Part shown: positions 1 to 5,542 of the stretch, piece by piece
Position numbering within the stretch: position 1 is the first letter of the stretch
Layout: each line of letters starts with the position of its first letter
Source: Chloroflexota bacterium
GTDB lineage: Bacteria; Chloroflexota; Dehalococcoidia; GIF9; UBA5629
Direction of reading: 5' to 3'
DNA length: 5,842 nt
Assembly: GCA_020354105.1 (NCBI GenBank)
Contig: CP070642.1
Coordinates: forward strand, 144,491-150,332
Translations under genes and position numbers: made by a program
Notes under the pieces: generated by a model
What the model saw: the letters and a program-made list of their open reading frames with translations, nothing else
Database searches by the model: none
What the model was told of the DNA's origin: nothing

Positions 1-909
1 CGATCTGGGCAAATGAAAGTTGGTGACCATAGCATCTGTTATATTAAATTCGTGCCCTGGCAGAATAAATAAATCAACCCAGCCAGAAAAAGGTTGAATT
101 GTACCAGATAAAGCCGCTGCCTCAAGCAGCCTTACTGTACTGGTACCCACAGCTAATATCTTTTTACCTTGTTTTCTTGTCTGATTAAGCAAATTAGTAA
201 CTTCCGGGGTTAACTCACCATATTCTTTATGAATCTTATGCTGGACAGGATTATCGGTTCTGACAGGGCGGAAGGTATCAAGCCCTATATGAAGGGTCAC
301 AAAAGCTAGTTGAACGCCCTTCTTCTGTAGTTCATCGAGTAATTTCGGAGTAAAGTGAAACCCAGCAGTTGGTGCTGCTACACTTCCATTTATTTCAGCA
401 TACACAGTCTGATAACGCTGTGCATCAGCCAGCGGAGTATGGATATAAGGCGGCAAGGGAACTCTACCACATTTCTCGAGCAATTGCTCATCTGGGAAAC
501 GAATGAGCCTGACACCATCTTCGCCTTGTTCCAACACCTCGACATTAATTTCTCCATAAACAACATCAGACTTACTTAATATCTTGATTTTTGTCCCACG
601 AGTGACCTTTTTACTTGGGCGGACTAGTGTTTCCCAAACATCATTGTCCACACGGCGCAGCAGCAGAATTTCAACAGTTGTATAATTTTTGCCTTTCTGT
701 CCTAAAATCCTAGCTGGAATAACACGACTATTGTTAAGGACAATAGTATCTCCACTGTGAAGATAGTTACCGATCTCATAAAAGCAATGGTGCTCTATGG
801 AGCTACCAGACCGACAAAGAACCATAAGACGAGATTGGTCTCGAGGCTCCACAGGGGTTTGGGCTATGAGTTCAAGAGGTAAATGATAGTCAAAATCGCT
901 GGTTTTCAT
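1..909 (-). CDS. queA: S-adenosylmethionine:tRNA ribosyltransferase-isomerase QueA (C-terminus cut by window edge)
   Basis: QueA transfers and isomerises the ribosyl moiety of S-adenosylmethionine onto 7-aminomethyl-7-deazaguanine at the tRNA wobble position, giving epoxyqueuosine in the cytoplasmic queuosine pathway. Reading left from the ATG at 909 the frame is open for 303 codons to the window edge. Family hallmarks appear in order: MKTSDFDYHLPLELIAQTPV at the N-terminus, NNSRVIPARILG (59-70), WETLVRPSKK (92-101), PLPPYI (151-156), GSVAAPTAGFHFT (175-187), HIGLDTFRPV (207-216), VGTSTVRLLE (254-263) and TNFHLPRS (296-303). Family members are usually about 340 residues, so roughly the last 40 lie outside the window. 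The start codon shares its A with the stop of the upstream DUF2905 gene (TGATG), and no purine-rich Shine-Dalgarno precedes it, so translation is probably coupled. No frameshift is seen. The identification is firm. Confidence 0.96.
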   Translation of the reverse strand, partial: MKTSDFDYHLPLELIAQTPVEPRDQSRLMVLCRSGSSIEHHCFYEIGNYLHSGDTIVLNNSRVIPARILGQKGKNYTTVEILLLRRVDNDVWETLVRPSKKVTRGTKIKILSKSDVVYGEINVEVLEQGEDGVRLIRFPDEQLLEKCGRVPLPPYIHTPLADAQRYQTVYAEINGSVAAPTAGFHFTPKLLDELQKKGVQLAFVTLHIGLDTFRPVRTDNPVQHKIHKEYGELTPEVTNLLNQTRKQGKKILAVGTSTVRLLEAAALSGTIQPFSGWVDLFILPGHEFNITDAMVTNFHLPRS

Positions 910-1142
910 CAGAAGGATTGCTTATTTATAAAGTACAAGACAACATTAACTATTATAGTTATCAGGATACTCAGAAGAAGGAAGGTAACAATAGGGAAAT
1001 AGAAGGAAAAACCATCTTTCTTTATCAATACATCACCCGGTAGTTTGCCCAACAAAGGGATATGATGACTGAAAATGAACAGCAGTCCTATAACTACTAT
1101 GATACCACCAACTACAAGTAAAATCTTGCCGATTCCTTCCAT
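909..1142 (-). CDS. DUF2905 family small membrane protein
   Basis: This 77-residue protein has two hydrophobic helices, about residues 5-25 and 49-71. They are joined by a polar segment carrying the DUF2905 signature LGKLPGDVLIKKDGFSFYFP (31-50). The length matches the family, whose members are short inner-membrane proteins of unknown function. In many bacteria a DUF2905 gene sits beside queA, often after ruvB; here the queA link is kept, but the gene just upstream is fhs. The ATG at 1142 has only a weak AGG-type ribosome site (ACAGGTTAGAA before the ATG). The TGA stop overlaps the queA ATG by one base, so the two genes form a tight pair. No convincing sigma-70 promoter was found between the fhs palindrome and this start. 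Family assignment is confident; function is not known. Confidence 0.9.
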   Translation of the reverse strand: MEGIGKILLVVGGIIVVIGLLFIFSHHIPLLGKLPGDVLIKKDGFSFYFPIVTFLLLSILITIIVNVVLYFINKQSF

Positions 1143-1226
1143 TTCTAACCTGTTGCCCTCACATAGGAACAGTAAGGCTTAATAAGTTTCCTGATAGCTT
1201 TGGTATCGAAATGATTTTAACTGAAA

Positions 1227-1257
1227 GGGCTGGGTTGTGCAAAGCACAACCCAGCCC
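1227..1257 (-). terminator. Perfect palindrome after fhs, probable terminator or 3' end stabiliser
   Basis: Two 14-base arms (GGGCTGGGTTGTGC and its exact complement) flank a 3-base loop, giving a very stable GC-rich hairpin that starts 24 bases after the fhs stop. An outer A-T pair (1226/1258) extends it to 15 bp. On the minus-strand transcript only UUU, then CAGUU, follows the stem, so the U-tract is short for a classic intrinsic terminator. On the plus strand no T-run follows. It may terminate inefficiently, allowing read-through into DUF2905-queA, or protect the fhs mRNA 3' end. Confidence 0.7.
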
Positions 1258-1280
1258 TAGAGTACCTCTTTGGCTTTCTT

Positions 1281-3041
1281 CTAGAATAAACCCATTACCT
1301 TGCCGGTCTTTACATCAACATCTACTCTCCTAAAGGCAGGGTCGGAACTGGTGCCAGGCATCAAGCTGATGGTCCCGGCACAAGGACAAAGGAATTTCGC
1401 CCCAGAGTAGATCAAGACATCACGGACAGGCAATGTCCACCCTTTGGGAACACCCTTCAACGTTGGATCATGCGTCAGGCTAAGATGTGTCTTGACCATC
1501 ATAGTCATGTAATCACTATATTGCGGATCATTCTCAAGCATCTTAGCTTTGGCCTCGGCATCAGGCGTCCACGAGACATTATCTGCACCATAAACCACCT
1601 TGGCAATCTTATCCACCCGCTCACGCAACTTCATCTCTAGCGGATAAAGGAACTTGAATTCGTTCTTCTCATTGCAGGCATCCATAACAGCATCAGCAAG
1701 TTCCAATGCACCATCACCGCCATCAGCCCAGTGAGTTGATACAGCACACCGAGCACCGGCTGCCTCTGCTGCCTTGCGCACCATGGCAATCTCATCCTTA
1801 GTGTCAGTGTGGAAAGAATTGATGCACACCACAGGATTAATGCCAGCAGCTCTGATAGTATTGATGTGATGTATCATGTTAGGTAGACCTTTTTCCAGGG
1901 TTTTAAGATCTTCTTTTGTATAAGCATCAGGCAGGGGCAGACCAGCTACTACTTTAGGTCCTCCGCCATGCATCTTGAGCGCCCTTATAGTAGTGGTGAG
2001 CACTGATACATGCGGTATTAATCCGCTTAAGCGGCACTTCACATTCCAGAATTTCTCGAAGCCGATATCCGCAGCAAAGCCACTCTCGGTGACATTGTAG
2101 TCGAACATCTTCAGGCCAATTCGGTCAGCAATAATAGAAGATTGCCCTACAGCAATATTGGCAAATGGACCGGCATGCACCATGCACGGCTGGTACTCAG
2201 CAGTGCACATTAGCGTGGGATTAATGGTATTGCGCATCCAAGCAGTCATGGCACCACCAACTTCTAGGTCACCGGTAGTTACAGGATTGCCCTTCTTGTC
2301 AAAGGCGACCGTGATCTTGTCCATTCTCTCACGCAGGTCAGCCAAATCTCTTACAATAGAAAGCATGGCCATCAATTCTGAACTAACAGCGATGCCAAAC
2401 TTTGACTGCATCAGGAAACCGTCCATGCGACCGCCAATGCCTATGATGATATTTCTCAAGCTCTGGGCACAAAAGTCCAAAATCCAGCCCATTTCCACTC
2501 TTGTGGGGTCAACATCCAAACGACGCAGGTTGCGTTTCGCAAGCTCTGTATCATCATAATTACGTTCGTGTTGCATCCTGGCAGTAAGCGATACCATAGC
2601 CAAATTGTGGGCATTCATAATGTCGTTGATATCGCCAGTCAATCCCATAGAGAACTCCGTCATAGGGATGAGCAGTGCATTACCACCACCTGCAGCAGTC
2701 CCTTTGATGTTCATTGTAGGGCCACCAGATGGTTGTCGTAGCACACCACCTACGTTCTTGCCCCGCTTGCCCAATCCTTCCATAAGACCACATGACGTGG
2801 TACTTTTACCCTCTCCTAATGGCGTAGGGGTAATAGCTGTTACCTCAATATACTTTCCGTCGGGTTTCTTCTTGAGTCGCTCAATTATTTTTAGGAAATC
2901 GAGCCGGCACAGCCTCCCGTAGGGAATAATCTCATCTTTCTGTAGCCCTAGTTTTTCTTGCCATTCATCTGGGGTTGGCATGTTCTTTTCGGCCGCTTCT
3001 GATATCTGCCAGTCTTTCATTTTTACTGCATCATAAGCCAT
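1281..3041 (-). CDS. fhs: Formate--tetrahydrofolate ligase (10-formyl-THF synthetase)
   Basis: This enzyme uses ATP to join formate to tetrahydrofolate, giving 10-formyl-THF. It is the entry step of the Wood-Ljungdahl methyl branch and a source of formyl groups for biosynthesis. The 586 residues span the whole family, slightly longer than the usual 555-560 because of an N-terminal stretch. The ATP P-loop TPTPLGEGKST lies at 71-81. R102 in LRQPSGGP corresponds to the Arg of the formyl-phosphate site, and W438 in STHWADGGDGA matches the conserved folate-site Trp. IKGTAAGGG (112-120), VHAGPFANIA (288-297), SSIIADRIGLK (301-311), RALKMHGGG (353-361), AGLPLPDAY (366-374) and KTHLSLTHDP (517-526) are also present. 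RQPS (not REPS), the MHGGGP run and the GLF terminus resemble the eukaryotic C1-THF synthase domain more than the clostridial enzyme; this is from recalled sequences, not an alignment. The start is supported by AAGGAG at 3055-3050, 8 bases before the ATG. It lies 80 bases after folD, with no terminator between them. Confidence 0.97.
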   Translation of the reverse strand: MAYDAVKMKDWQISEAAEKNMPTPDEWQEKLGLQKDEIIPYGRLCRLDFLKIIERLKKKPDGKYIEVTAITPTPLGEGKSTTSCGLMEGLGKRGKNVGGVLRQPSGGPTMNIKGTAAGGGNALLIPMTEFSMGLTGDINDIMNAHNLAMVSLTARMQHERNYDDTELAKRNLRRLDVDPTRVEMGWILDFCAQSLRNIIIGIGGRMDGFLMQSKFGIAVSSELMAMLSIVRDLADLRERMDKITVAFDKKGNPVTTGDLEVGGAMTAWMRNTINPTLMCTAEYQPCMVHAGPFANIAVGQSSIIADRIGLKMFDYNVTESGFAADIGFEKFWNVKCRLSGLIPHVSVLTTTIRALKMHGGGPKVVAGLPLPDAYTKEDLKTLEKGLPNMIHHINTIRAAGINPVVCINSFHTDTKDEIAMVRKAAEAAGARCAVSTHWADGGDGALELADAVMDACNEKNEFKFLYPLEMKLRERVDKIAKVVYGADNVSWTPDAEAKAKMLENDPQYSDYMTMMVKTHLSLTHDPTLKGVPKGWTLPVRDVLIYSGAKFLCPCAGTISLMPGTSSDPAFRRVDVDVKTGKVMGLF

Positions 3042-3049
3042 GTAGTATT

Positions 3050-3055
3050 CTCCTT
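3050..3055 (-). promoter_or_regulatory. Ribosome binding site of fhs
   Basis: AAGGAG on the minus strand, 8 bases upstream of the ATG at 3041, fixes the fhs start. The rest of the 80-base folD-fhs gap (3042-3121) is AT-rich. It holds no stable hairpin or recognisable promoter, consistent with co-transcription. Confidence 0.8.
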
Positions 3056-3121
3056 ATATTAATTTGTTCCAAGCTTGTACTGAATGACCTAATAATTTAA
3101 AAGTTTATGTGTATCATCTTC

Positions 3122-4012
3122 CTAGCTTGTTATACTTGCTTTTCTCTCAGCTGCTTCCACGGTATTCATCAACAGCATGGTTACCGTCATCGGCCCAACC
3201 CCACCTGGAACCGGAGTTATCGCCGATGCCTTTTCTTTAATTGCATCGAAGTCAACATCACCCACCAGGCGAAAACCTTTCTCTCTTGTCTTATCTTCCA
3301 CCCGATTAACACCGACATCTATAACTACTGCACCATCACTTACCATATCTGCAGTTATAGCCTTAGGGACACCCATAGCAGCTACCACGATGTCAGCCTG
3401 CCTGGCATAACTGCCTATGTCCTTTGTGCCGGTGTGGCAAATGGTAATCGTGGCATTAGCCCCCTTCTTTTTCTGCATCAGTATAGCCGCCAGAGGTTTA
3501 CCTACAATATTGCTCCGGCCACAAATGACTACGTGCTTGCCGCTGGGATCATTGCCACTCCTGATCAATAACTCCTGAACTCCGTGAGGAGTACAGGGCA
3601 AAGGACATGGTTCGCCCCTCAGCGCTTTGCCCACATTCACCGGATGAAAACCATCCACATCCTTCTCTGGAGAGATAAAATTAATCACCTTCTCGGTATC
3701 AATGTGTTTGGGTAGAGGTAACTGTACCAGTACGCCATGAAATTTAGAGTCTTTGTTGAGCTTATCTACCGTTTTTAAAACTTCTGCCTCTGGAGTATCT
3801 GCTGGCAAGCGAATTGTTTCTTCATGCATGCCTATCTCCTCAGAGCCCTTAGCCTTAGCGGTAACATAGGACACCGATGCCGGGTCCTCTCCTACCAACA
3901 CCACAGCCAGTGCTGGAGTCACCCCTTTTTCCTTTAGTTTCTTTACTCTTCCTTTTAGCTCTTCGCGGATTTCGGCAGCTACTTCAGTGCCACTGATAAT
4001 CTTTGCAGCCAT
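3122..4012 (-). CDS. folD: Bifunctional methylene-THF dehydrogenase / methenyl-THF cyclohydrolase FolD
   Basis: FolD interconverts 10-formyl-THF, 5,10-methenyl-THF and 5,10-methylene-THF, using NADP(H) or NAD(H), in the cytoplasm. It links Fhs to MetF. From the ATG at 4012 the protein is 296 residues, typical of the family. The catalytic Tyr and Lys are present at Y49 and K53 (SYVTAKAK). VLVQLPLP lies at 94-101, and the folate-binding KDVDGFHPVNVG (117-128) includes the conserved Asp120. The Rossmann motif VVICGRSNIVGKP (161-173) and the family signature ITPVPGGVGPMT (265-276) follow. An in-frame GTG at 4072 would add 20 residues, but the 4012 ATG has AAGGAGG 10 bases upstream and begins with the usual MAAKIISG-type N-terminus, so I chose it. 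A strong promoter and a roughly 290-base leader precede the gene; fhs follows 80 bases downstream. All catalytic residues are intact. Confidence 0.97.
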   Translation of the reverse strand: MAAKIISGTEVAAEIREELKGRVKKLKEKGVTPALAVVLVGEDPASVSYVTAKAKGSEEIGMHEETIRLPADTPEAEVLKTVDKLNKDSKFHGVLVQLPLPKHIDTEKVINFISPEKDVDGFHPVNVGKALRGEPCPLPCTPHGVQELLIRSGNDPSGKHVVICGRSNIVGKPLAAILMQKKKGANATITICHTGTKDIGSYARQADIVVAAMGVPKAITADMVSDGAVVIDVGVNRVEDKTREKGFRLVGDVDFDAIKEKASAITPVPGGVGPMTVTMLLMNTVEAAERKASITS

Positions 4013-4022
4013 TTCTCGTTTT

Positions 4023-4040
4023 CCTCCTTCCCATTGAAGG
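4023..4040 (-). promoter_or_regulatory. folD ribosome binding site inside a small hairpin
   Basis: The minus strand carries AAGGAGG at 4029-4023, 10 bases before the folD ATG. Immediately upstream, CCTTC (4040-4036) is complementary to GAAGG (4030-4026) across a 5-base loop, so a 5-bp hairpin can cover the first half of the Shine-Dalgarno. The sequence shows this directly. Whether it regulates translation is inference, as hairpins this short also arise by chance. Confidence 0.5.
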
Positions 4041-4146
4041 CTTTCTATTTTGCCCAAACTCTGATTTTGCACTCAATATACATCAACTATAATCTTCACC
4101 TCCCCGACTCATAATTTAGCTCTTACTCGATTTTTGAGTGTGAGAA

Positions 4147-4243
4147 AAATCCTAAAGACCTCCAGTCGCCACAATAACCGAAAGAAAAAGTTGATTTAGA
4201 GGCTGAAGGCCTGGCATCAGCCACAGCAATAATTTTAGGATTT
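4147..4243 (-). repeat. 10-bp inverted repeat enclosing a hairpin in the folD leader
   Basis: AAATCCTAAA (4243-4234 on the minus strand) is perfectly complementary to TTTAGGATTT (4156-4147), with 77 bases between the arms. The enclosed segment contains GGCTGA / TCAGCC, a 6-bp stem with a 10-base loop. A closing helix around an internal hairpin is the shape expected of a folded RNA domain, although the outer helix is AT-rich. Confidence 0.5.
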
Positions 4244-4266
4244 GGATCGCAGTAAGCTAGGATCGC
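4244..4266 (-). repeat. Direct repeat of GCGATCC, 16-base period
   Basis: Two exact copies of GCGATCC (4266-4260 and 4250-4244) are separated by 9 bases, about 40-60 bases downstream of the predicted folD transcription start. They could be half-sites for a DNA-binding regulator or part of the leader RNA fold. Neither role can be shown from the sequence. Confidence 0.4.
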
Positions 4267-4309
4267 TTGCAAGTAAATCTCCAAGCCTTGCTTGCTTTGC
4301 CAAAGCTGG

Positions 4310-4339
4310 ATTATAACATGCCCAATTAGGTGAAGGCAA
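4310..4339 (-). promoter_or_regulatory. Strong extended -10 sigma-70 promoter for folD-fhs
   Basis: On the minus strand there is a perfect TATAAT at 4315-4310. It is preceded by TG one base further upstream (TGTTATAAT, an extended -10). A -35 element TTGCCT (four of six consensus bases) lies at 4339-4334 with an 18-base spacer. It sits just after the stop of the small cysteine gene and points at folD. The predicted transcription start is about 4303. It would let folD-fhs be expressed apart from metF and the receiver gene. Confidence 0.72.
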
Positions 4340-4372
4340 GCGGAAAATATTGTTTTCAATAGGAATTTTGAA

Positions 4373-4639
4373 CTATTTTACAGGCTTATTACGCTGCTGT
4401 TTTTTAGCTCCCCAGAATTGACACGCTTCGCTTTCATCCGTGGCGACTGCTTCTACCCTAAATACATTGATAAAACCACGTTCCTTAAATTCCCTTTGGT
4501 AGGAATCGCTCTTTTGTAACCTATCAAGATATTCGGCGAACTCCAAGTTAGTGCACTCCACACCCTCCTCTGATCCTGATATGCCGGGCCCTACAGCAAA
4601 ACTCTTAGCAAACCTACAAGTCTCACATATCTGTCGCAT
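4373..4639 (-). CDS. Small four-cysteine protein of unknown function
   Basis: I do not recognise a named family. The 88-residue soluble protein opens with MRQICETCRFAK, a CxxC pair at C5 and C8. It has two more cysteines at C29 (GVECTN) and C73 (EACQFWG). Four cysteines starting with a knuckle suggest zinc or iron-sulphur binding, by inference. The middle (33-66) is charged and probably helical then strand-like (EFAEYLDRLQ...FINVFRVEAVA), and the tail is basic (KKQQRNKPVK). The ATG at 4639 is chosen because AGGAGG lies only 5 bases upstream. A longer frame from 4717 would overlap the receiver gene, has no such site, and would add 26 unpromising residues. It starts 43 bases after the receiver stop, so the two are probably co-transcribed, which suggests a related role. 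Coding is likely; function is unknown. Confidence 0.75.
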   Translation of the reverse strand: MRQICETCRFAKSFAVGPGISGSEEGVECTNLEFAEYLDRLQKSDSYQREFKERGFINVFRVEAVATDESEACQFWGAKKQQRNKPVK

Positions 4640-4682
4640 TCTATCCTCCTGATTGTCTTTCCACACCCAACCTGATAAATAA

Positions 4683-5471
4683 TTATGACAATGACCAGGG
4701 AGAATATCTCCCTTCATTCACAGCCCTGATGCCATCTACGAGTTCCGAGCTTGCTGCCTTCTTAGGGATGAAACCATGCGCACCCGCCTGCTTGGCAACA
4801 AGCATGTTCTCCTCCTCATCATATTGAGTCAGAATCAAAACTTTTGTCATCGGATATTCGCTGCTTATCCGTCTTGTTGCCTCTAGGCCACTCATGACAG
4901 GCATGACTATATCCATTAGCGCAACATTTGGCGAAAGTCGTTGCACCTGCTCAAGCGCATCCTGACCATTAACAGCCTCGCCTATTACCTCCATATCCTT
5001 TTGCACTGTAAGAAGAGCACGTATCCCATGTCTGACCATAGTATGATCATCTATTATGAGCACCCTTATCTTGCTAGGCCTAGTTATTTCTTCAAGCAGG
5101 TTCATAATTCGGGGTACCAGTGAAGCCGGCTCTATAGGTTTGGTTACATAGGCTTCACACTCAAGCTGTATGCCTTCAAACCTCCTCCATCCTTTGATAG
5201 TCCGTTCTTCATAGCTAGCATCAATAACCACTAGTGGTATATCTTTGTGTTCCGGGTGCTGCTTTAACCACTGATGCATAGCGAATGCTTGCCCGGCAGG
5301 AGCCAGAGTACCCAATATAATAATATCCGGCTCTATACTCATCATATCCTGAGCCTCTGCTCTACTTGATGCAGCTACAACCTGATACGATCTGGCTTCA
5401 AATGTCATCCGGAAGGCATCTACAAAATCGGGCTCGTCGTCTACAATCAAGATTTTTTTTTCGCTTCCCAT
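4683..5471 (-). CDS. Tandem receiver (REC-REC) response-regulator-like protein without output domain
   Basis: The 262 residues form two CheY-like receivers. REC1 (about 5-128) has the acidic pair D11-D12 and the lysine K111 (VTKP), but the phospho-acceptor position after PDIIIL is G54 and the usual Thr/Ser is D84, so it should not be phosphorylated in the normal way. REC2 (about 135-255) is of NarL/FixJ type (IRVLIIDDHTMVRHGIRALL) with D141-D142, acceptor D187 in MDIVMP, T215 and K237, so it looks competent. The protein stops at about residue 262, where a LuxR-type helix-turn-helix would normally begin. The remaining bases before the next gene encode no such domain in any frame I read, so this does not look like a simple frameshift. 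The start has AAGGAGG 9 bases upstream. It lies 71 bases after metF and 43 before the small cysteine gene. No histidine kinase is in the window. It probably acts by protein-protein contact or as a phosphate sink. Confidence 0.9.
   Translation of the reverse strand: MGSEKKILIVDDEPDFVDAFRMTFEARSYQVVAASSRAEAQDMMSIEPDIIILGTLAPAGQAFAMHQWLKQHPEHKDIPLVVIDASYEERTIKGWRRFEGIQLECEAYVTKPIEPASLVPRIMNLLEEITRPSKIRVLIIDDHTMVRHGIRALLTVQKDMEVIGEAVNGQDALEQVQRLSPNVALMDIVMPVMSGLEATRRISSEYPMTKVLILTQYDEEENMLVAKQAGAHGFIPKKAASSELVDGIRAVNEGRYSPWSLS
4698..4712 (-). repeat. Perfect 6-bp hairpin at the 3' end of the receiver gene
   Basis: GGGAGA-TAT-TCTCCC lies within the last codons of the REC-REC gene. No T-run follows, so it is not a normal terminator. 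It could slow ribosomes or be an mRNA processing site between the receiver and small-cysteine genes, or it may have arisen by chance. Confidence 0.35.
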
Positions 5472-5520
5472 CTCTCTTTACCTCCTTAACAAGAATAAAC
5501 TATTTCATCAAACCCAAACC

Positions 5521-5534
5521 TTAGTTTTAACTAA
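5521..5534. repeat. AT-rich palindrome between metF and the receiver gene
   Basis: TTAGTT-TT-AACTAA is a perfect 6+6 palindrome, 8 bases past the metF stop. As RNA it is too AT-rich to terminate well; as DNA it could be an operator. I found no convincing promoter in the rest of this 71-base gap, which otherwise carries the receiver's AAGGAGG ribosome site (5487-5481). Confidence 0.35.
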
Positions 5535-5542
5535 TCTCCAGC

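Larger units (their letters stand above)
4013..4303 (-). promoter_or_regulatory. Long, potentially structured 5' leader of folD-fhs
   Basis: These roughly 290 bases hold no convincing gene and would be the untranslated leader of the folD-fhs transcript, if the start is about 7 bases after the -10 box. Seen in it, 5' to 3' on the minus strand: a GCTTT-GGC-AAAGC hairpin near the start; two copies of GCGATCC 16 bases apart (4266-4260, 4250-4244); a 10-bp inverted repeat AAATCCTAAA / TTTAGGATTT (4243-4234 with 4156-4147) that could close a domain of about 97 nt; inside that, a GGCTGA...TCAGCC hairpin with a 10-base loop; an ACTC/GAGT hairpin near 4138-4124; an orphan GGGAGGTGA ribosome site; and the hairpin over the folD Shine-Dalgarno. 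I compared it by eye with remembered THF, ZTP (pfl), glycine, cobalamin and T-box cores and could not match any. It may be a regulatory RNA of unrecognised type or simply a long leader. Confidence 0.45.

Noticed and set aside
355..579. Plus-strand reading frame inside queA
   Set aside because: Antisense shadow of queA, whose own frame is intact and full of family motifs.
1143..1226. Separate promoter for DUF2905-queA
   Set aside because: No pair of -35 and -10 elements with acceptable spacing could be found by eye; only AT-rich stretches are present.
2158..2922. Plus-strand reading frames opposite fhs (2158-2559 and 2605-2922)
   Set aside because: They are antisense shadows of a highly conserved enzyme gene, with no homology or ribosome sites of their own.
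3107..3571. Plus-strand reading frames opposite folD (3107-3571 and 3177-3410)
   Set aside because: Antisense shadows of folD with low-complexity, non-family-like translations.
4013..4072. 20-residue N-terminal extension of FolD from an in-frame GTG
   Set aside because: The ATG at 4012 has AAGGAGG at good spacing and gives the normal family N-terminus; the extension would be translated from across the ribosome site.
4013..4303. Known riboswitch (THF, ZTP/pfl, glycine, cobalamin or T-box) in the folD leader
   Set aside because: I looked for their conserved core strings from memory and found none that fit. A covariance-model search would be needed to settle it.
4123..4359. 78-residue minus-strand reading frame between the small cysteine gene and folD
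   Set aside because: It begins with TTG, has no ribosome site, runs straight through the strong folD promoter, and its translation resembles no family I know.
4640..4717. 26-residue N-terminal extension of the four-cysteine protein
   Set aside because: It overlaps the end of the receiver gene, while the internal ATG at 4639 has a clear AGGAGG 5 bases upstream.
4941..5123. 60-residue plus-strand reading frame opposite the receiver gene
   Set aside because: Shadow of the REC2 coding sequence; no support for a gene.
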